Positions 34,068 through 44,535 of a DNA stretch of 64,000 bases are shown in pieces (position 1 is the stretch's first letter; each line of letters opens with the position of its first letter). Location of the stretch: positions 1,426,001 to 1,490,000 of the forward strand of contig NZ_CP014750.1 of NCBI RefSeq assembly GCF_001592435.1, read 5' to 3'. Origin of the DNA: Thermococcus peptonophilus (lineage in GTDB: Archaea > Methanobacteriota_B > Thermococci > Thermococcales > Thermococcaceae). The notes beneath the pieces were generated by a model, which saw only the letters and a list, made by a program, of their open reading frames with translations, was not told where the DNA came from and searched no databases. The translations under genes were made by a program, and so were the position numbers.

Positions 34068-36971
34068 TCACTCCACGAACACGGCCGGCTTCAGAGGCAT
34101 CGCCGCCTTTTTCTTTCCTCCCTTGTCCTCCTCGGGATTGATGACTATCTCGATGCCGAGCTCCTTCTCGATGAAGTCCTTCGCTTCCCTCAGGGCCTTT
34201 TCTTCGTCTATGCGCTTCACCTCAAAGGCCCTCTCCTTTATGAGACGCTGTATGAGCTTGCTAACTTCCTTGCCGTGCTTCCTCATTTCTGGGTCCTTCA
34301 TTAGCTCTGACATGGCAGATTTGAAGTCCTTCTTCTCTGCTACAACTTCAACTACCTTCCACTTCCACTCTGGAGCCGTGTAGATGTAGGCCCTCTTCGG
34401 GTTCTCTATCTTTGCAACCGTTATGATCTCCTTGATGTCCTCTATGAGGGACTTTACGAACTCTTCCTCGGCCTCAACGGTTTCGTTCCACCACTCCGGA
34501 ACCGGCTCGGGCCAGGAAGCGAGGCTAACGAAGCCCTCTCCTCCAAGCTTCTCCCAGAGCTCCTCGCTGATGTGCGGTGTGAACGGTGCCATCAGCCTGA
34601 CCCAGACATCGGCGAGCGTTCTCAGGACGTAGCGCTTCGCCTCGTCATCTCTTCCCTCAGTCCTCCTCAGGTACCAGCGGAGGTCGTTGAGGACCGTGTA
34701 GAACGCCCACTGTACAGCGGTTCTCGTCCTGAACTCCTCAAGGGCTTTGGTTGCCCCTTCAATGGCCTTGTTGAGCCTGTGGAGCATCCAGCGGTCTATG
34801 TCCTTCAGTTCGACGCCTTCCTTGGCCTCGTAGGTTGCGAACTCGTTTATCAGCTCGTAGAACCTTTCGACCTGCCTGCGGAGCTTTCCAACTTCCTTTC
34901 TCCTCCAGTCAAAGTCGCTGTCGTGCTCTGCTAATCCCATTATGTAGAGCCTAACAACATCTGCACCGTTCTCCTCGATTGCGTCAATGAAGTTCAGCAC
35001 GTTGCCCTTGCTCTTGCTCATCTTCTGGCCTTCCAGCGTTCCAAAGCCGTTTACCGCTATTCCCCTGGGCCAGTGCTTCCTGTCGAAGATGGCCACGTGG
35101 TTGAAGATGAAGAACGTCAGGTGGTTCGGGATGAGGTCTTTGGCTGAACAGCGCCAGTCGAGCGGGTACCAGTACTCGAACTCCTCCTTCATCTCGTGGA
35201 TAACCTCAGCTGGAATTCCAGTTTTCTCGCTCAGCCTCTTCTCTTTCTCTTCGCTGAACTCTTCGCGGAAGATGTAGTCGAAGAACTCCCTGTCGAGCTT
35301 CTCAGCGTCAAGTTTGCCTTTCTTCCTAAGATGGTTGATGTGCCTGCTTATGGTGTAGTAGGCCATGTAAATGGTCGAATCGCTCAAACTCTCGATGACC
35401 CAGTCCGGATCCCACGGGAGCGGCGTTCCAAGGCCGACCTTCCTGGCACAGGCCTTCTTGTCAAGCCAGTCTATAACTGCCTCAAACTGTGCCCTCCTGC
35501 TCTCGGGGTAGATCTTCATGTTGGCGAGCGCCTCTCTGGCCTTCTCCTTCCATTCGGGGTTCCCGTAGTCTATGAACCACTGGTCGTGGATTATCTTTAT
35601 GACGGCCTGGTTTCCAAACCTTGAGATGACCGGCTTGTCGGCGAACTCGTACATTATCTCGGCGATGCCCTTCTCCATCATTTCCTTTGCCACGAGCTCC
35701 TTGACTTCCTGCACGGGCTTTCTGGCGTAGGGCTCTATCTTAAAGATTCCCTTGTGGTACTCGGCCTTGTAGATGTTCTTGGTCGCCTGTTCAAGCTTCT
35801 CCTTGTCCTTCTGGCTCTTGACTCCGAGCCTCTCGGCCTCTTCAACCGCCGGGAACTCACCGTAGCCCTCAAGGCTTATCAGCGAGATGTAGCTTATCTC
35901 CTCAACGACGCGCGGGTCAATGTCGTACTTGAGCAGGATCTCGCTCTCCTTCTTCAGGTCTTCGAGGGCTATGTGGTCGAAGGGCGCGTGGGCTGGGACA
36001 CTCATGACGACACCCGTTGCGTTGTCCGGGTCAACGAACTCGGCAGGCAAAATTATGACCTCGTCGCCGGTTACAGGGTTCTTGACGTACTTTCCGATGA
36101 GCTTCTCGCCCTTGAACTCCTCTATGACATCTATCTCCCTGTCCTGGAAGGAGAGCTTGTAGGCGGCCTCCCTGCTGACGATCCAGGTCTCCTCCTTGTC
36201 TCCCTTCCTCACCTTGGCCTTCACGTAGGTAGCCTTGGGGTTCAGCCACATGTTGGTGACTCCATAGACCGTCTCGGGCCGCAGGGTCGCGGCTGGCAGG
36301 TAGATGGTCTCGCCGTTCTCTTCGAGAATGAACTTGATTATGACGTACTCCAGTATCTGAATGTCTTCGCCCTCCATTATGTCGTGGTCGCCGAGCGGAG
36401 TCCCAACGACTGGGTCCCACCTGACCCTGTGGGCGCCCTTGACGACCAAACCCATGTCCTTGAGCGTCCAGAACTGCCACTCTATGAACTTGCTGAAGGG
36501 CGGGAAGAGGCTTGTCGTGTGGAACTCCCTCGTCCAGTCAACGGAGAAGCCGGCCCTTATGAATGTCTCCTTAGCGGCCTTCATGAAGTACTTGACTATC
36601 TCCTTCGGGTCTTCGAACTTCCAGAGAATGTCCTCTGGGACCTTATAGACGTCGCGGTAGATGTGGATGGTCTTGGGATCGCGGTTTTTGATGCGCTCTG
36701 CTATTCCAACTATCGGCGCGCCTGTGATGTGCCATGCCATTGGGAACAGCACGTTGTAGCCCTGCATCCTCTTGAAGCGCGCTATTACATCTGGTATCGT
36801 GTAGGTTCTTGCATGCCCGACGTGGAGGTGGCCCGAGAGGTATGGGAATGCGACCGTTATGTAGAACTTCTTTTCCTTGGGCTTTGCCTTCCTGTCCGGC
36901 TCAAAAACCCTCGCTTCCATCCAGCGCTTCTGCCACTTCTCCTCAATCTCCTTGAAGTTAAGCTCAGCCAT
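34068..36971 (-). CDS. leuS: Leucyl-tRNA synthetase
   Basis: 967 residues, class Ia aminoacyl-tRNA synthetase of archaeal/eukaryotic type. HIGH motif as HVGHARTY (about 51-58); CP1 editing domain with [19 protein letters not shown] (threonine-rich region) around 225-245; KMSKSKGNV near 645; anticodon-binding domain from about 700; a C-terminal lysine-rich extension that contacts the long variable arm. The ATG follows GAGGAGGTATAGCC. The leader of about 120 nt is unusually long for this genome and can fold. Three tRNA-Leu genes occur in the same window. Confidence 0.97.
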   Translation of the reverse strand: MAELNFKEIEEKWQKRWMEARVFEPDRKAKPKEKKFYITVAFPYLSGHLHVGHARTYTIPDVIARFKRMQGYNVLFPMAWHITGAPIVGIAERIKNRDPKTIHIYRDVYKVPEDILWKFEDPKEIVKYFMKAAKETFIRAGFSVDWTREFHTTSLFPPFSKFIEWQFWTLKDMGLVVKGAHRVRWDPVVGTPLGDHDIMEGEDIQILEYVIIKFILEENGETIYLPAATLRPETVYGVTNMWLNPKATYVKAKVRKGDKEETWIVSREAAYKLSFQDREIDVIEEFKGEKLIGKYVKNPVTGDEVIILPAEFVDPDNATGVVMSVPAHAPFDHIALEDLKKESEILLKYDIDPRVVEEISYISLISLEGYGEFPAVEEAERLGVKSQKDKEKLEQATKNIYKAEYHKGIFKIEPYARKPVQEVKELVAKEMMEKGIAEIMYEFADKPVISRFGNQAVIKIIHDQWFIDYGNPEWKEKAREALANMKIYPESRRAQFEAVIDWLDKKACARKVGLGTPLPWDPDWVIESLSDSTIYMAYYTISRHINHLRKKGKLDAEKLDREFFDYIFREEFSEEKEKRLSEKTGIPAEVIHEMKEEFEYWYPLDWRCSAKDLIPNHLTFFIFNHVAIFDRKHWPRGIAVNGFGTLEGQKMSKSKGNVLNFIDAIEENGADVVRLYIMGLAEHDSDFDWRRKEVGKLRRQVERFYELINEFATYEAKEGVELKDIDRWMLHRLNKAIEGATKALEEFRTRTAVQWAFYTVLNDLRWYLRRTEGRDDEAKRYVLRTLADVWVRLMAPFTPHISEELWEKLGGEGFVSLASWPEPVPEWWNETVEAEEEFVKSLIEDIKEIITVAKIENPKRAYIYTAPEWKWKVVEVVAEKKDFKSAMSELMKDPEMRKHGKEVSKLIQRLIKERAFEVKRIDEEKALREAKDFIEKELGIEIVINPEEDKGGKKKAAMPLKPAVFVE

Positions 36972-37094
36972 GGCTATACCTCCTCAGAACTTTTTCAAAA
37001 GAGCGCGATTCAGACTCCAGAATAGGGGGGTTGTCTGAATAATCAGAGCGAAACGTCCGCTGAACGGTGGAGAAGGTACTCCCCCCTCATCGGC
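36972..37094 (-). promoter_or_regulatory. Long structured leader of leuS
   Basis: A TATA element (ACTTAAATA on the minus strand, about 37119-37127) predicts a start near 37094, leaving about 120 nt before the ATG. Within it CCCCCCT/AGGGGGG (37081-37087 with 37024-37030) can close a loop containing TCTGA-ataa-TCAGA (37034-37047) and GCG/CGC (37048-37060). Possible post-transcriptional control of LeuS synthesis. Confidence 0.5.
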
Positions 37095-37164
37095 ATCGGA
37101 GCGAGTAGCAGTTTTGAGTATTTAAGTTTTTTGGAATCCAAATCAAAAAGAAAAGGGGAAGCTA

Positions 37165-38358
37165 TCAGGCGTGCTTAACTATGAAGCTCTCAACGTCTTC
37201 GAGTAGGTCGAGGGCTGTGAGCAGGTGGGCCTTGGCCTCGGCTTTCTTTACGCGCTTGAGGAGCTCCGCGCTGAGGCGAACCTCCTGGGCTGCTGTCTTG
37301 AGCTTGAGCTGGGCAGCCCTGGTGTCAACGCCCTTTCTGTAGAGCTTGGCTAGTGCCTTAGCATCTTTTCCAATGCGCTCGTGGAGGCCCTTGATGAGCA
37401 TCGCCATGTCCTTCATTTCTTCCCTGACTTCCCTCTCGTGGGCCTTCCTCTTTATGAAGTGGATGGCCTTGTAGAACTCCTTAACTGTCTCTTTGTTGGC
37501 AATTATGACGTCGAGCGCTTCCGTGTAGTTGCCCTGGTCGGCCAGCTCCTTGACCTGCTCGTAGACGCTCTGGAACGCCTCTAGCCTCTCCTGGAGTTTG
37601 GTTGCATTTCTCCCGCTCTCGTTGGCCCTCTCTATGATTCTCTGGGCTATCTCTATGCCCTTCTCACCGCGCTTGAGGAATTCGTCAACGATCTTATCGG
37701 CATTGGCATAGGCGAGCTCCTTCCTTATCTCCATCAGCTTCTCATCGAGCCCCTTCTTGAGCTCCCTCGCAACCTCGAGGTCTTCCCTGGCTTTCTCAAG
37801 GTCTCTGTTCTTTATGTCCTCCATGACCTGCCTGTAGGCTTCCTTTGTCTGGTTGAGGAGCTGGGGCGCGTCTCCAACGTTTATCCCTTCCTCCTGGGCC
37901 TTTCTGATGGTCTTCTCAGCGGCTTTGAAGTAGGCCTGCATCCTCCTGAGCTCCTCCTGGATCCTCTCCCTGACATCGTTTCTCACGTTCTTGGCCTTCT
38001 CAAGGATAACCTTGTAGTGCCTCATAGCAAGGATGCCGTTTGCTATTGCACCCTCGTAGTTCCCATTCTGGTAGTCCTGGATGGCAACCTCACGGTATTC
38101 CTCAGCCTTCTGGTAGTGCTCGAAGACCGTTGAGTTCTCACTGACGTTTGTCTTCTCAATTATCATTGATGTTATATTGTGGAGCCTCTCAAGGGCGGAG
38201 ACTATGTGCTCTGCTACAGCCTGCATCTCGGTGGTACTGTTGTCCTGGATTTCCGGCGGCAGTGGGGCCGTCCCGGCCTCGTCTGCAAGTGCCATCCCTG
38301 CCGGGACTATGCTCCCCAGCAGGAGGCCTATTATCAACCATACCTTCAGCCACCTCAT
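37165..38358 (-). CDS. Secreted or surface-anchored helical protein
   Basis: 397 residues. An N-terminal signal peptide (MRWLKVWLIIGLLLGSIVPA, cleavage likely after ALA near residue 26) is followed by long charged helices with coiled-coil character, rich in E, K, R and A, and several N-x-S/T sites (DNSTT, HNITS, ENSTV, RNATK), consistent with glycosylation outside the cell. No C-terminal membrane segment is obvious. ATG 38358 follows GAGGTGATGGCC. Function unknown. Confidence 0.75.
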   Translation of the reverse strand: MRWLKVWLIIGLLLGSIVPAGMALADEAGTAPLPPEIQDNSTTEMQAVAEHIVSALERLHNITSMIIEKTNVSENSTVFEHYQKAEEYREVAIQDYQNGNYEGAIANGILAMRHYKVILEKAKNVRNDVRERIQEELRRMQAYFKAAEKTIRKAQEEGINVGDAPQLLNQTKEAYRQVMEDIKNRDLEKAREDLEVARELKKGLDEKLMEIRKELAYANADKIVDEFLKRGEKGIEIAQRIIERANESGRNATKLQERLEAFQSVYEQVKELADQGNYTEALDVIIANKETVKEFYKAIHFIKRKAHEREVREEMKDMAMLIKGLHERIGKDAKALAKLYRKGVDTRAAQLKLKTAAQEVRLSAELLKRVKKAEAKAHLLTALDLLEDVESFIVKHA

Positions 38359-38545
38359 GGCCATCACCTCGATAGTGTGTAGTGCTGAACTCCTATTTTA
38401 GGGACACGGTGAAAAAGCCTCTGAAACGCACGTTTCGAACGTTTGATAAGAATTTAGAGCTTTGTTGGGTAAAAAATGTCAAAAAACAAGCAATTTAGTT
38501 GAATGGAACACTGAGAACCGAGCTGGAACAAAAAATTTGGAAAGG

Positions 38546-39616
38546 TTACAGGATTATCAGCTCCCTATTCGCCTTGGTCAGTCTCTCCCCCTTATCTCCA
38601 ACCACAACAACGTCGTCCTCTATCCTCACACCGGCGAGGCCAGGTACGTAAATGCCAGGCTCTATCGTGAACGTCATACCTCTTTCAAGGGCTACCTCTC
38701 CATCCGGGCCGATGTAAGGTTCTTCGTGGACGTCAAGGCCGAGGCCGTGTCCTGTTCTGTGAGTGAAGTACTCTCCGTAGCCTGCCCTTGCTATCGTCTC
38801 CCTCGCGGCCCTATCAATTTCTTTGGCCTTTATTCCCTCTCTGACCGCCTGGAAGGCGTTTTCCTGCGCTTCTTTCACTATCTCGTATATTTCGACGAGT
38901 TTTTCATCGGGCTTTCCGATGGCTACTGTCCTAGTTATGTCCGAACAGTAGCCCTTCCACTTGGCCCCGTAGTCGAGGATAACCATGTCACCCTTCCGTA
39001 TCCTTCTGTCGCCCGGCTCGTGGTGGGGGTTCGCTCCGTTCTCACCGCTCGCCACTATCGGCTCGAATGAAATTCCGTCGCTCAGCTCCCGTATTCTGAG
39101 CTCTATCCTGAGTGCAAGTTCCTTCTCGGTCATTCCAATGATGTCCCAGCTCAGTATTTCCTCGAACACCCTGTCCACTACTTCTGCGGCCTTTTGCATA
39201 AGCCTAAGCTCCTCCTCGTCTTTCCGCATTCTTAGTTCCCTCATCAGCATGCTGAGCGGATAGGGGTCGAAGCTGTTTCTGCTGTGGAAAATCCCGATGA
39301 GCCAGTCAGCGCGCATGGTGTTCTCTATCAGGACTTTTCCACGGATTCCAAGCTCTTTCATTATCGTCTCAAGCTTTGAGTAGGGGTTTTCACCGTCCCT
39401 CCAGAACGTAACTGGAAAGTCCCCGATAACGTTCTGGTAGAGGCTCGGAGCGAGGAGGTGGTACTCCCCATCTGGGTTGACCGCGAGGACTGTAAGCCTT
39501 TCACCAGCCTCGTGAATGTTTATTCCGGTGAGGTAGTAGAAGTTCGCCCCAGGGCTTATCAGGGCCCCGTTGAAGCCTCTTTCTTCCATCAAGGCGGCCA
39601 GTTTTTCTATGCGCAT
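38546..39616 (-). CDS. pepQ: Xaa-Pro dipeptidase (prolidase)
   Basis: 356 residues, M24 'pita-bread' dinuclear metallopeptidase that cleaves X-Pro dipeptides. The creatinase-like N-domain covers 1-120. Metal ligands: Asp in MVILDYGAKWKGYCSDITR (two aspartates), His in RTGHGLGLDVHEEP, Glu in FTIEPGIYVPG and Glu in GVRIEDDVVV. The start is ATG 39616 (MRIEKLAAL), with GGTGGTG just upstream; the GTG codons at 39625 and 39622 are that site. Divergent from rpl15e. Confidence 0.93.
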   Translation of the reverse strand: MRIEKLAALMEERGFNGALISPGANFYYLTGINIHEAGERLTVLAVNPDGEYHLLAPSLYQNVIGDFPVTFWRDGENPYSKLETIMKELGIRGKVLIENTMRADWLIGIFHSRNSFDPYPLSMLMRELRMRKDEEELRLMQKAAEVVDRVFEEILSWDIIGMTEKELALRIELRIRELSDGISFEPIVASGENGANPHHEPGDRRIRKGDMVILDYGAKWKGYCSDITRTVAIGKPDEKLVEIYEIVKEAQENAFQAVREGIKAKEIDRAARETIARAGYGEYFTHRTGHGLGLDVHEEPYIGPDGEVALERGMTFTIEPGIYVPGLAGVRIEDDVVVVGDKGERLTKANRELIIL

Positions 39617-39660
39617 GTGCACCACCGGTTCTGATATTCCGCAACCCTTAAAAACTCACC

Positions 39661-39718
39661 CTCGAACCTCGAGCGACTAGGCGGGGCGAACCCGCGGGAT
39701 GTTCCCGTAAGGGAGAAC
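39661..39718 (+). promoter_or_regulatory. Structured GC-rich leader of rpl15e
   Basis: Between the shared TATA area (CTTAAAAAC near 39647-39655) and the L15e ribosome site lie CTCGA/TCGAG (39661-39673), GCGGG-GCGAA-CCCGC (39681-39695, a GNRNA-type pentaloop) and GTTCCC-GTAA-GGGAGAAC (39701-39718, a GNRA tetraloop with one bulge). Such GC-rich consecutive hairpins in an otherwise AT-leaning intergenic gap suggest a functional RNA fold. Confidence 0.5.
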
Positions 39719-39743
39719 CACAAACAGGGAAGAGGTGAACGAG

Positions 39744-40328
39744 ATGGGGATGTACAAGTACATTAGGGAAGCCTGGAAGAGCCCGAAGAAGAGCTACGTG
39801 GGAGAGCTCCTCAAGAAGAGGATGATCCAGTGGAGGAGGGATCCTGTAGTTAAGAGGATTGAGAGGCCGACGAGGCTTGACAGGGCCAGGAGCCTCGGCT
39901 ACCAGGCCAAGCAGGGCTACGTCGTCGTCCGCGTCCGCGTTAGGAGAGGCGGAAGGAAGAGGCCCAGGTGGAAGGGCGGAAGAAAGCCCTCCAAGATGGG
40001 TATGGTCAAGTACTCACCGAAGAAGAGCCTCCAGTGGATAGCCGAGGAGAAGGCCGCTAGGAAGTTCCCGAACCTCGAGGTCCTCAACTCCTACTGGGTC
40101 GGCGAAGACGGTATGTACAAGTGGTTTGAGGTCATTCTCGTTGACCCACACCACCCGGTCATCAAGAGCGACCCGAAGATAGCGTGGATAGCCGGTAAGG
40201 CCCACAAGGGCAGGGTCTTCCGCGGACTTACAAGCGCTGGTAAGAGGAGCCGCGGCCTGCTCAACAAGGGTAAGGGCGCCGAGAAGGTCAGGCCCAGCAT
40301 AAGGGCCCACCAGGGTAAGGGTAAGTGA
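39744..40328 (+). CDS. rpl15e: Large-subunit ribosomal protein L15e (eL15)
   Basis: 194 residues, archaeal/eukaryotic protein deep in the large subunit. N-terminus [20 protein letters not shown], basic middle [20 protein letters not shown], and end [20 protein letters not shown] are diagnostic. The start is ATG 39744 after AGAGGTGA; the in-frame GTG at 39735 is part of that site. Preceded by a leader with two hairpins; downstream genes (COG1325, rnp3) are also RNA-related. Confidence 0.96.
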   Translation: MGMYKYIREAWKSPKKSYVGELLKKRMIQWRRDPVVKRIERPTRLDRARSLGYQAKQGYVVVRVRVRRGGRKRPRWKGGRKPSKMGMVKYSPKKSLQWIAEEKAARKFPNLEVLNSYWVGEDGMYKWFEVILVDPHHPVIKSDPKIAWIAGKAHKGRVFRGLTSAGKRSRGLLNKGKGAEKVRPSIRAHQGKGK

Positions 40329-40419
40329 TTTCCTTTCTCCTCTTCTCTTAACTTTGGTCTGAACTGTTCGTCCAAAGAATGTTTTTAAGTCCAGTTTACA
40401 ACCTGTTCCGGTGAGAAAG

Positions 40420-40875
40420 ATGGCACAGCTTAGAGCGCACCACGTCAGGCTTACCACGTTCATTCAGGCCACTGAGGACGAGGACAAAGTTCTCGATGCG
40501 ATAGCGACTTTCATACCGGAGGAGATAGACGAGGACGACGTCCTCTTTGACATCCTCGAAACTGAGGGATACTTCGGGAACCCGATAAAGGTGGTGAACG
40601 TCGAGATAAAGAGGAGCAGAGCGGTAAGAAAGTTCCTGGAGTACTTCAAGGAACTGCTAAGCGAGGGCGACAAGAGGTATCTCCTCGACCACCTCGATGA
40701 GAAGGTTGACGAGGAGGGGACTTTCTACGTCCGCTTCAACAAGCAGAAGGCCTACCTCGGGGAGGCAGAGGTTGACGAGGGGCCCGACGTCATCCAGGTT
40801 AGGATAAAGGTCAAGGCCTTTCCGATGAGGAAGGAAGCGGTCGTCAAAGCGATTAGGGAGTGGCTGGAGGAATGA
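40420..40875 (+). CDS. COG1325-type predicted exosome/RNA-binding protein
   Basis: 151 residues. The sequence (AQLRAHHVRLTTFIQATEDE at the N-terminus and FPMRKEAVVKAIREWL at the end) matches archaeal proteins annotated as RNA-binding and predicted exosome-associated. No enzymatic motif. A TATA box GTTTTTAAG at 40381 and GGTGA give the start at ATG 40420. Its TGA overlaps the Rpp30 ATG, so it is co-translated with an RNase P subunit. Confidence 0.8.
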   Translation: MAQLRAHHVRLTTFIQATEDEDKVLDAIATFIPEEIDEDDVLFDILETEGYFGNPIKVVNVEIKRSRAVRKFLEYFKELLSEGDKRYLLDHLDEKVDEEGTFYVRFNKQKAYLGEAEVDEGPDVIQVRIKVKAFPMRKEAVVKAIREWLEE

Positions 40876-41537
40876 GGGAGGAAGAAGTTTCTTTTTCGCG
40901 GGACTATTTTGTCGAGATGGACGTTAGGAGTGAAGAGGCCTACGAACTGGCAAGCGAATGGTTTGACGAAGTTGTCTTCACGAAGAAGCTCGTCCTCGAA
41001 AGCCCTCCAGATTGGGACTCCCTGAAAGATGAACTCAAAGAGCTCCGTGGAAAGTACGGAAAGGTCGCTATTCTACTCGTAACCAAAAAGCCGAGCCTGA
41101 TAAGGGAGGTGAAGAACAGGAACCTCAAGGCCCTCATCTACGTCCAGGGCGGCGATATGAGGATAAACAGGATGGCCATAGAGAGCGGCGTTGACGCTTT
41201 GATTAGCCCCTGGTTCGGCAGGAAGGATCCGGGCTTTGACCATACCCTGGCTAGGATGGCCGCGAGACGGGGAGTTGCGGTGGGATTCTCCCTTTCGCCG
41301 CTCCTCAATACTAATCCCTACGGGAGAGCGCAGATTCTCCGCTTTATGATGAAGACGTGGCAACTGGTGAGGAAGTACCGCGTTTTGAGGTTCCTCACTT
41401 CCTCAGCTGAAAGCAGGTGGGAAGTGAGGGGTCCGAGGGATTTGATGAGCCTTGGGATAAACATGGGGATGGAAATTCCTGAGGCGAGGGCGAGTCTGAA
41501 CTTCTACCCGAGAAAAATATTGGGAAAGCTGGGCTAA
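40872..41537 (+). CDS. rnp3: RNase P protein component 3 (Rpp30)
   Basis: 221 residues, PHP-like TIM-barrel protein that pairs with Pop5 in archaeal RNA-based RNase P, which removes 5' leaders from pre-tRNA. Motifs [40 protein letters not shown] and [15 protein letters not shown] are typical. ATG 40872 overlaps the upstream stop; the GTG at 40860 is rejected because it lies before GGAGGA. The window also encodes the RNA-free RNase P HARP (60209). Confidence 0.92.
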   Translation: MREEEVSFSRDYFVEMDVRSEEAYELASEWFDEVVFTKKLVLESPPDWDSLKDELKELRGKYGKVAILLVTKKPSLIREVKNRNLKALIYVQGGDMRINRMAIESGVDALISPWFGRKDPGFDHTLARMAARRGVAVGFSLSPLLNTNPYGRAQILRFMMKTWQLVRKYRVLRFLTSSAESRWEVRGPRDLMSLGINMGMEIPEARASLNFYPRKILGKLG

Positions 41538-42859
41538 CCATCCAAAGCTGGGAAGTAATCTGGCTCGTAGTCTTGGAGCCTACCATCAAGGTAGTCCTCG
41601 TAGCCCTGTAAGTCGAGGAGGCCGTGTCCGCTGAGGTTGAACAGGATGACTTCTTCTCTGCCCTCTTTCTTCGCCTGAAGGGCGCGGTCTATGGCTCCTT
41701 TGATGGCATGGGCGCTTTCCGGGGCGGGGATTATACCCTCGGTCTTTGCGAAGAGGTGAGCCGCCTGGAAGACCTCGTTCTGGTGGTAGGCAACGGGCTT
41801 CACTATTCCGTGGTTTATCAGGATGCTAAGAGTTGGTGCAAGTCCGTGATAGCGGAGGCCGCCAGCGTGTATCGGCGGGACGTAGTAGGTGTGGCCTAGT
41901 GTGTGCATCTTCATTTTCGGTGTGTATCCCCCGGAGTCACCGTAGTCGTACTTGTAAACACCCCTTGTCATCGAGGGAGCGGCTTTGGGTTCAACCGCTA
42001 TGAACTCGTAATCTGCCTTTCCGCTCAGGACATCCCTGACGAAGGGGTAAGCTAAGCCGGCGAAGTTGCTTCCGCCACCGACGCAACCAATTATTACATC
42101 CGGCTCCTCAAATTCTTTCATATGCTCCTGCGCCTCAAGACCGATAACAGTCTGGTGCATTAGGACGTGGTTGAGGACGCTTCCCAGGGCGTAGCGGGCC
42201 TTTTCGTCCTTCAGGACATCTTCAATGGCCTCACTTATCGCTATTCCCAATCCACCGGGGTGGTTGGGATCCTCAGCTAGGAACCTCCGCCCTACCTCCG
42301 TTCTGTCGCTCGGACTCGGATAGATTTCCGCTCCATACAAGCGCATTATGGTCTTTCTATAGGGCTTCTGCTGGTAGCTCGCCCTTGCCATGTAAACCCT
42401 AACCTTCAGCCCAAGGAGCGCTCCAGCTAAACTCAAAGCGGTTCCCCACTGGCCCGCTCCCGTTTCCGTTACAAGTCTCTCTATTCCCTGTTTTTTGGCG
42501 TAGTAGGCCTGGGCTAAAGCGGTGTTTATCTTGTGGCTTCCGGTTACGGTTGCCCCCTCAAACTTGAAGTATATCCTTGCTGGAGTATTCAGGGCCTTCT
42601 CAAGGTTCGTGGCGCGATAAAGCGGTGTTGGGCGGCCTATTTTGGAGTAGAGCTCTCTGACTTCTTTCGAGATTCCAATGTACCTCTCCGTGCTTATTTC
42701 CTGCTTCACCAGCTCCCCAGCGAAAATCCTGAAGAGCTTCTCCGGCTCTATCGGCTCGTCCGTCTCGGGGTCGAGCGGCGGTGCCAGCGGCTCTGGTAAG
42801 TCCGGCAAGATGTTGTACCACTTCTTTGGTATTTTCGAATCGGGCAGAACGGCTTTCAT
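41534..42859 (-). CDS. trpB2: Tryptophan synthase beta chain, TrpB2 type
   Basis: 441 residues, longer than TrpB1 and with the TrpB2-specific N-terminal region ([20 protein letters not shown]). The PLP lysine is in [17 protein letters not shown] (about 112), the phosphate loop is [11 protein letters not shown] and the C-terminal motif is [17 protein letters not shown]. It makes tryptophan from indole and serine or phosphoserine, usually without TrpA; none is adjacent here. Convergent with rnp3, overlapping its stop by 4 nt. Confidence 0.93.
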   Translation of the reverse strand: MKAVLPDSKIPKKWYNILPDLPEPLAPPLDPETDEPIEPEKLFRIFAGELVKQEISTERYIGISKEVRELYSKIGRPTPLYRATNLEKALNTPARIYFKFEGATVTGSHKINTALAQAYYAKKQGIERLVTETGAGQWGTALSLAGALLGLKVRVYMARASYQQKPYRKTIMRLYGAEIYPSPSDRTEVGRRFLAEDPNHPGGLGIAISEAIEDVLKDEKARYALGSVLNHVLMHQTVIGLEAQEHMKEFEEPDVIIGCVGGGSNFAGLAYPFVRDVLSGKADYEFIAVEPKAAPSMTRGVYKYDYGDSGGYTPKMKMHTLGHTYYVPPIHAGGLRYHGLAPTLSILINHGIVKPVAYHQNEVFQAAHLFAKTEGIIPAPESAHAIKGAIDRALQAKKEGREEVILFNLSGHGLLDLQGYEDYLDGRLQDYEPDYFPALDG

Positions 42860-43218
42860 TCTACCACCTCCGGGGTTTTTGAGCTAAAAGCTTTGGAAAG
42901 AACAAGTCCCAAAAACGAGGGAATAATGAGCGTGAAAGCTGTGAAGACGGATAACATTAGGGCTAGACAAGAAGTTTTGCCCCTTTCACAGCAGAGGCCA
43001 AAAACAAGCCCCCCTACTCACTCCAAAAGCAATCCCGCCCGTCAGTTTTCAGACTAACTCTCTTGAGAAGGAGCAAACTCTTAACGCCAAAAACAATCAC
43101 TCCTGGCACTCATTGGGCATCGTAGTTCCGAAGAGTTCAGGCTTTATATGTCTTTTGCTCGCATATTGGTAAAAATGACAGGAAAAGGCAGAAACAGAAC
43201 TAAAATTTTGACGTTTTG
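42860..43218. other. Intergenic region between trpB2 and a membrane-anchored protein
   Basis: 359 bp with no convincing gene. Next to trpB2 it carries GGAGGTGGTAGA and a TATA-like CTTTTAGC on the minus strand. Near 43144 a TTTATATG sequence on the plus strand looks like a promoter but leads only into the antisense of the next gene. The rest is a mixed sequence without repeats that I can identify. Confidence 0.45.
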
Positions 43219-44007
43219 TTACCTTATTGAGGGGCCACTTAGTATCTCTTCAATTTTTCTTACATCGGCTTTTCTTCCTTTCAGAGCTATTAATACTCTG
43301 TAATCCTCAGCGTCGCCCTGGAGAAAGTGCAGACCTCTGTCCTCTTTTTTCATGAGGTATTCAGCGTATTTCACCTGATCTTCGCTTGAGTACAGGAGCA
43401 TCAACACTTCAACGCCGTCACCGACGTTGACTTTAAAGTTCATCTTTGATAGGTACCAATCGGGCATCGGTCCCGTCCAGGTTCCAGCCCCTACTGAGAT
43501 ATTGTTTTCCATAAGTTTGTTTGCCACATACATTGTTTGCCTTAGAAGTATTATCTCAGGGGTTGGGGACTTTATCGGGCTTGAATCCAGGGGTCTGCCA
43601 CAGAGCCAGTGCTCTTCCGTTGCGTTGATGACGTCATTTGGTTTTCCCCTAATCGAAAGGAAGTGAGTGCCGTTATACGCCAGGTAGTAGGCCTTCTCGG
43701 CTTTTACCCACAGGCTCCACTGGCATGAGATGTTGCTCCAGTTCCCGGAGTTTATAGAGTATCCCAGGAGCTTTAACTGCTTTAATGAATCTCCGTAAAC
43801 TCGGGAAGCTGCTTGAGTGGTTGTATTTGCTATCTCGACGTCCCCTACCTTAACCCACGTCAGGTTGTCGAGAACTGGAGGGTCCGAAAGGCCCCAAAGC
43901 GGAGGTTTTGGGACTGGCTCTATCCTGTAATACTCCCAGTACCAAACAGCACTTAAAACTATCAACACAGCTAGTATGAGACCAATGATTTTTGGAAACC
44001 TGCTCAT
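43219..44007 (-). CDS. Membrane-anchored extracytoplasmic protein
   Basis: 262 residues. One N-terminal membrane helix (FPKIIGLILAVLIVLSAVWY) followed by an exported domain with four N-x-S/T sites (DNLTW, ANTTT, NWSNIS, YNGTH) and two cysteines. No family recognised. The start is ATG 44007 after GGGTGGTGG; the GTG codons upstream are that site. It lies 10 nt behind the next gene on the minus strand and is probably expressed with it. Confidence 0.65.
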   Translation of the reverse strand: MSRFPKIIGLILAVLIVLSAVWYWEYYRIEPVPKPPLWGLSDPPVLDNLTWVKVGDVEIANTTTQAASRVYGDSLKQLKLLGYSINSGNWSNISCQWSLWVKAEKAYYLAYNGTHFLSIRGKPNDVINATEEHWLCGRPLDSSPIKSPTPEIILLRQTMYVANKLMENNISVGAGTWTGPMPDWYLSKMNFKVNVGDGVEVLMLLYSSEDQVKYAEYLMKKEDRGLHFLQGDAEDYRVLIALKGRKADVRKIEEILSGPSIR

Positions 44008-44017
44008 TCCCACCACC

Positions 44018-44464
44018 CTATGCGGCCTCGGTCTGTTCGTATGGACTCTCGCCCTTTCTGTGCTTCATAAGGAGGGAGTACATAAACTCCCTCAGGTCTG
44101 GACTCATCCCATCGTCAAGCAGGATGTCAGCCTTTCCCCTGTATAACTTCTCTGCCTTTGTAGTCAGCAGTGCTATCTTTGGAGTCAGATACTCCAGAAG
44201 GGCCTTTCCCATTTCAGCGAACTCTTCCTCACTTAGTTCTTCGTCAGTCTCAAAGGCGATATAGACAACGAAGTACTTCATTTGAACAGCCAGAACACTC
44301 CCATTCTCAGTTACCTCGAAGAACGAAAAGTTGTACGTGCTTGATTTAACTCTCGCCAGGAGCAATCCCTTTATAGATACTGTGAGGGGGTTCCCCTCTA
44401 ACTCAAAAATTAGATCCTCGGCGAATTCCTCCTTCGCTATTTGATAGAGCTCCTCGACTCCCAT
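44018..44464 (-). CDS. Hypothetical soluble protein
   Basis: 148 residues, no signal peptide. A beta-rich centre (LIFELEGNPLTVSIKGLLLA, VLAVQMKYFVVYIAF) and helical C-terminus (FAEMGKALLEYLTPKIALLT), reminiscent of type III chaperone-like or YbjN-like small domains, though I cannot assign it. First gene of a two-gene minus-strand unit with the anchored protein. Divergent from nikR over a 71-bp gap. Confidence 0.6.
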   Translation of the reverse strand: MGVEELYQIAKEEFAEDLIFELEGNPLTVSIKGLLLARVKSSTYNFSFFEVTENGSVLAVQMKYFVVYIAFETDEELSEEEFAEMGKALLEYLTPKIALLTTKAEKLYRGKADILLDDGMSPDLREFMYSLLMKHRKGESPYEQTEAA

Positions 44465-44535
44465 TCTTATCCCTCACCGAGACTATTCTTCGAACACCTT
44501 TTTAACTTCTGCGAGAACATCGTAAAGGTGGTGGC

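Noticed and set aside
36972-37094. T-box riboswitch in the leuS leader
   Set aside because: T-boxes are bacterial, and no specifier/antiterminator arrangement or T-box sequence is present; only generic stems can be drawn.
42900-43200. Third copy of the tRNA-linked repeat blocks
   Set aside because: Short similarities such as GAGCAAACTCTTAACGCC occur, but none of the diagnostic hairpins forms and there is no neighbouring tRNA.
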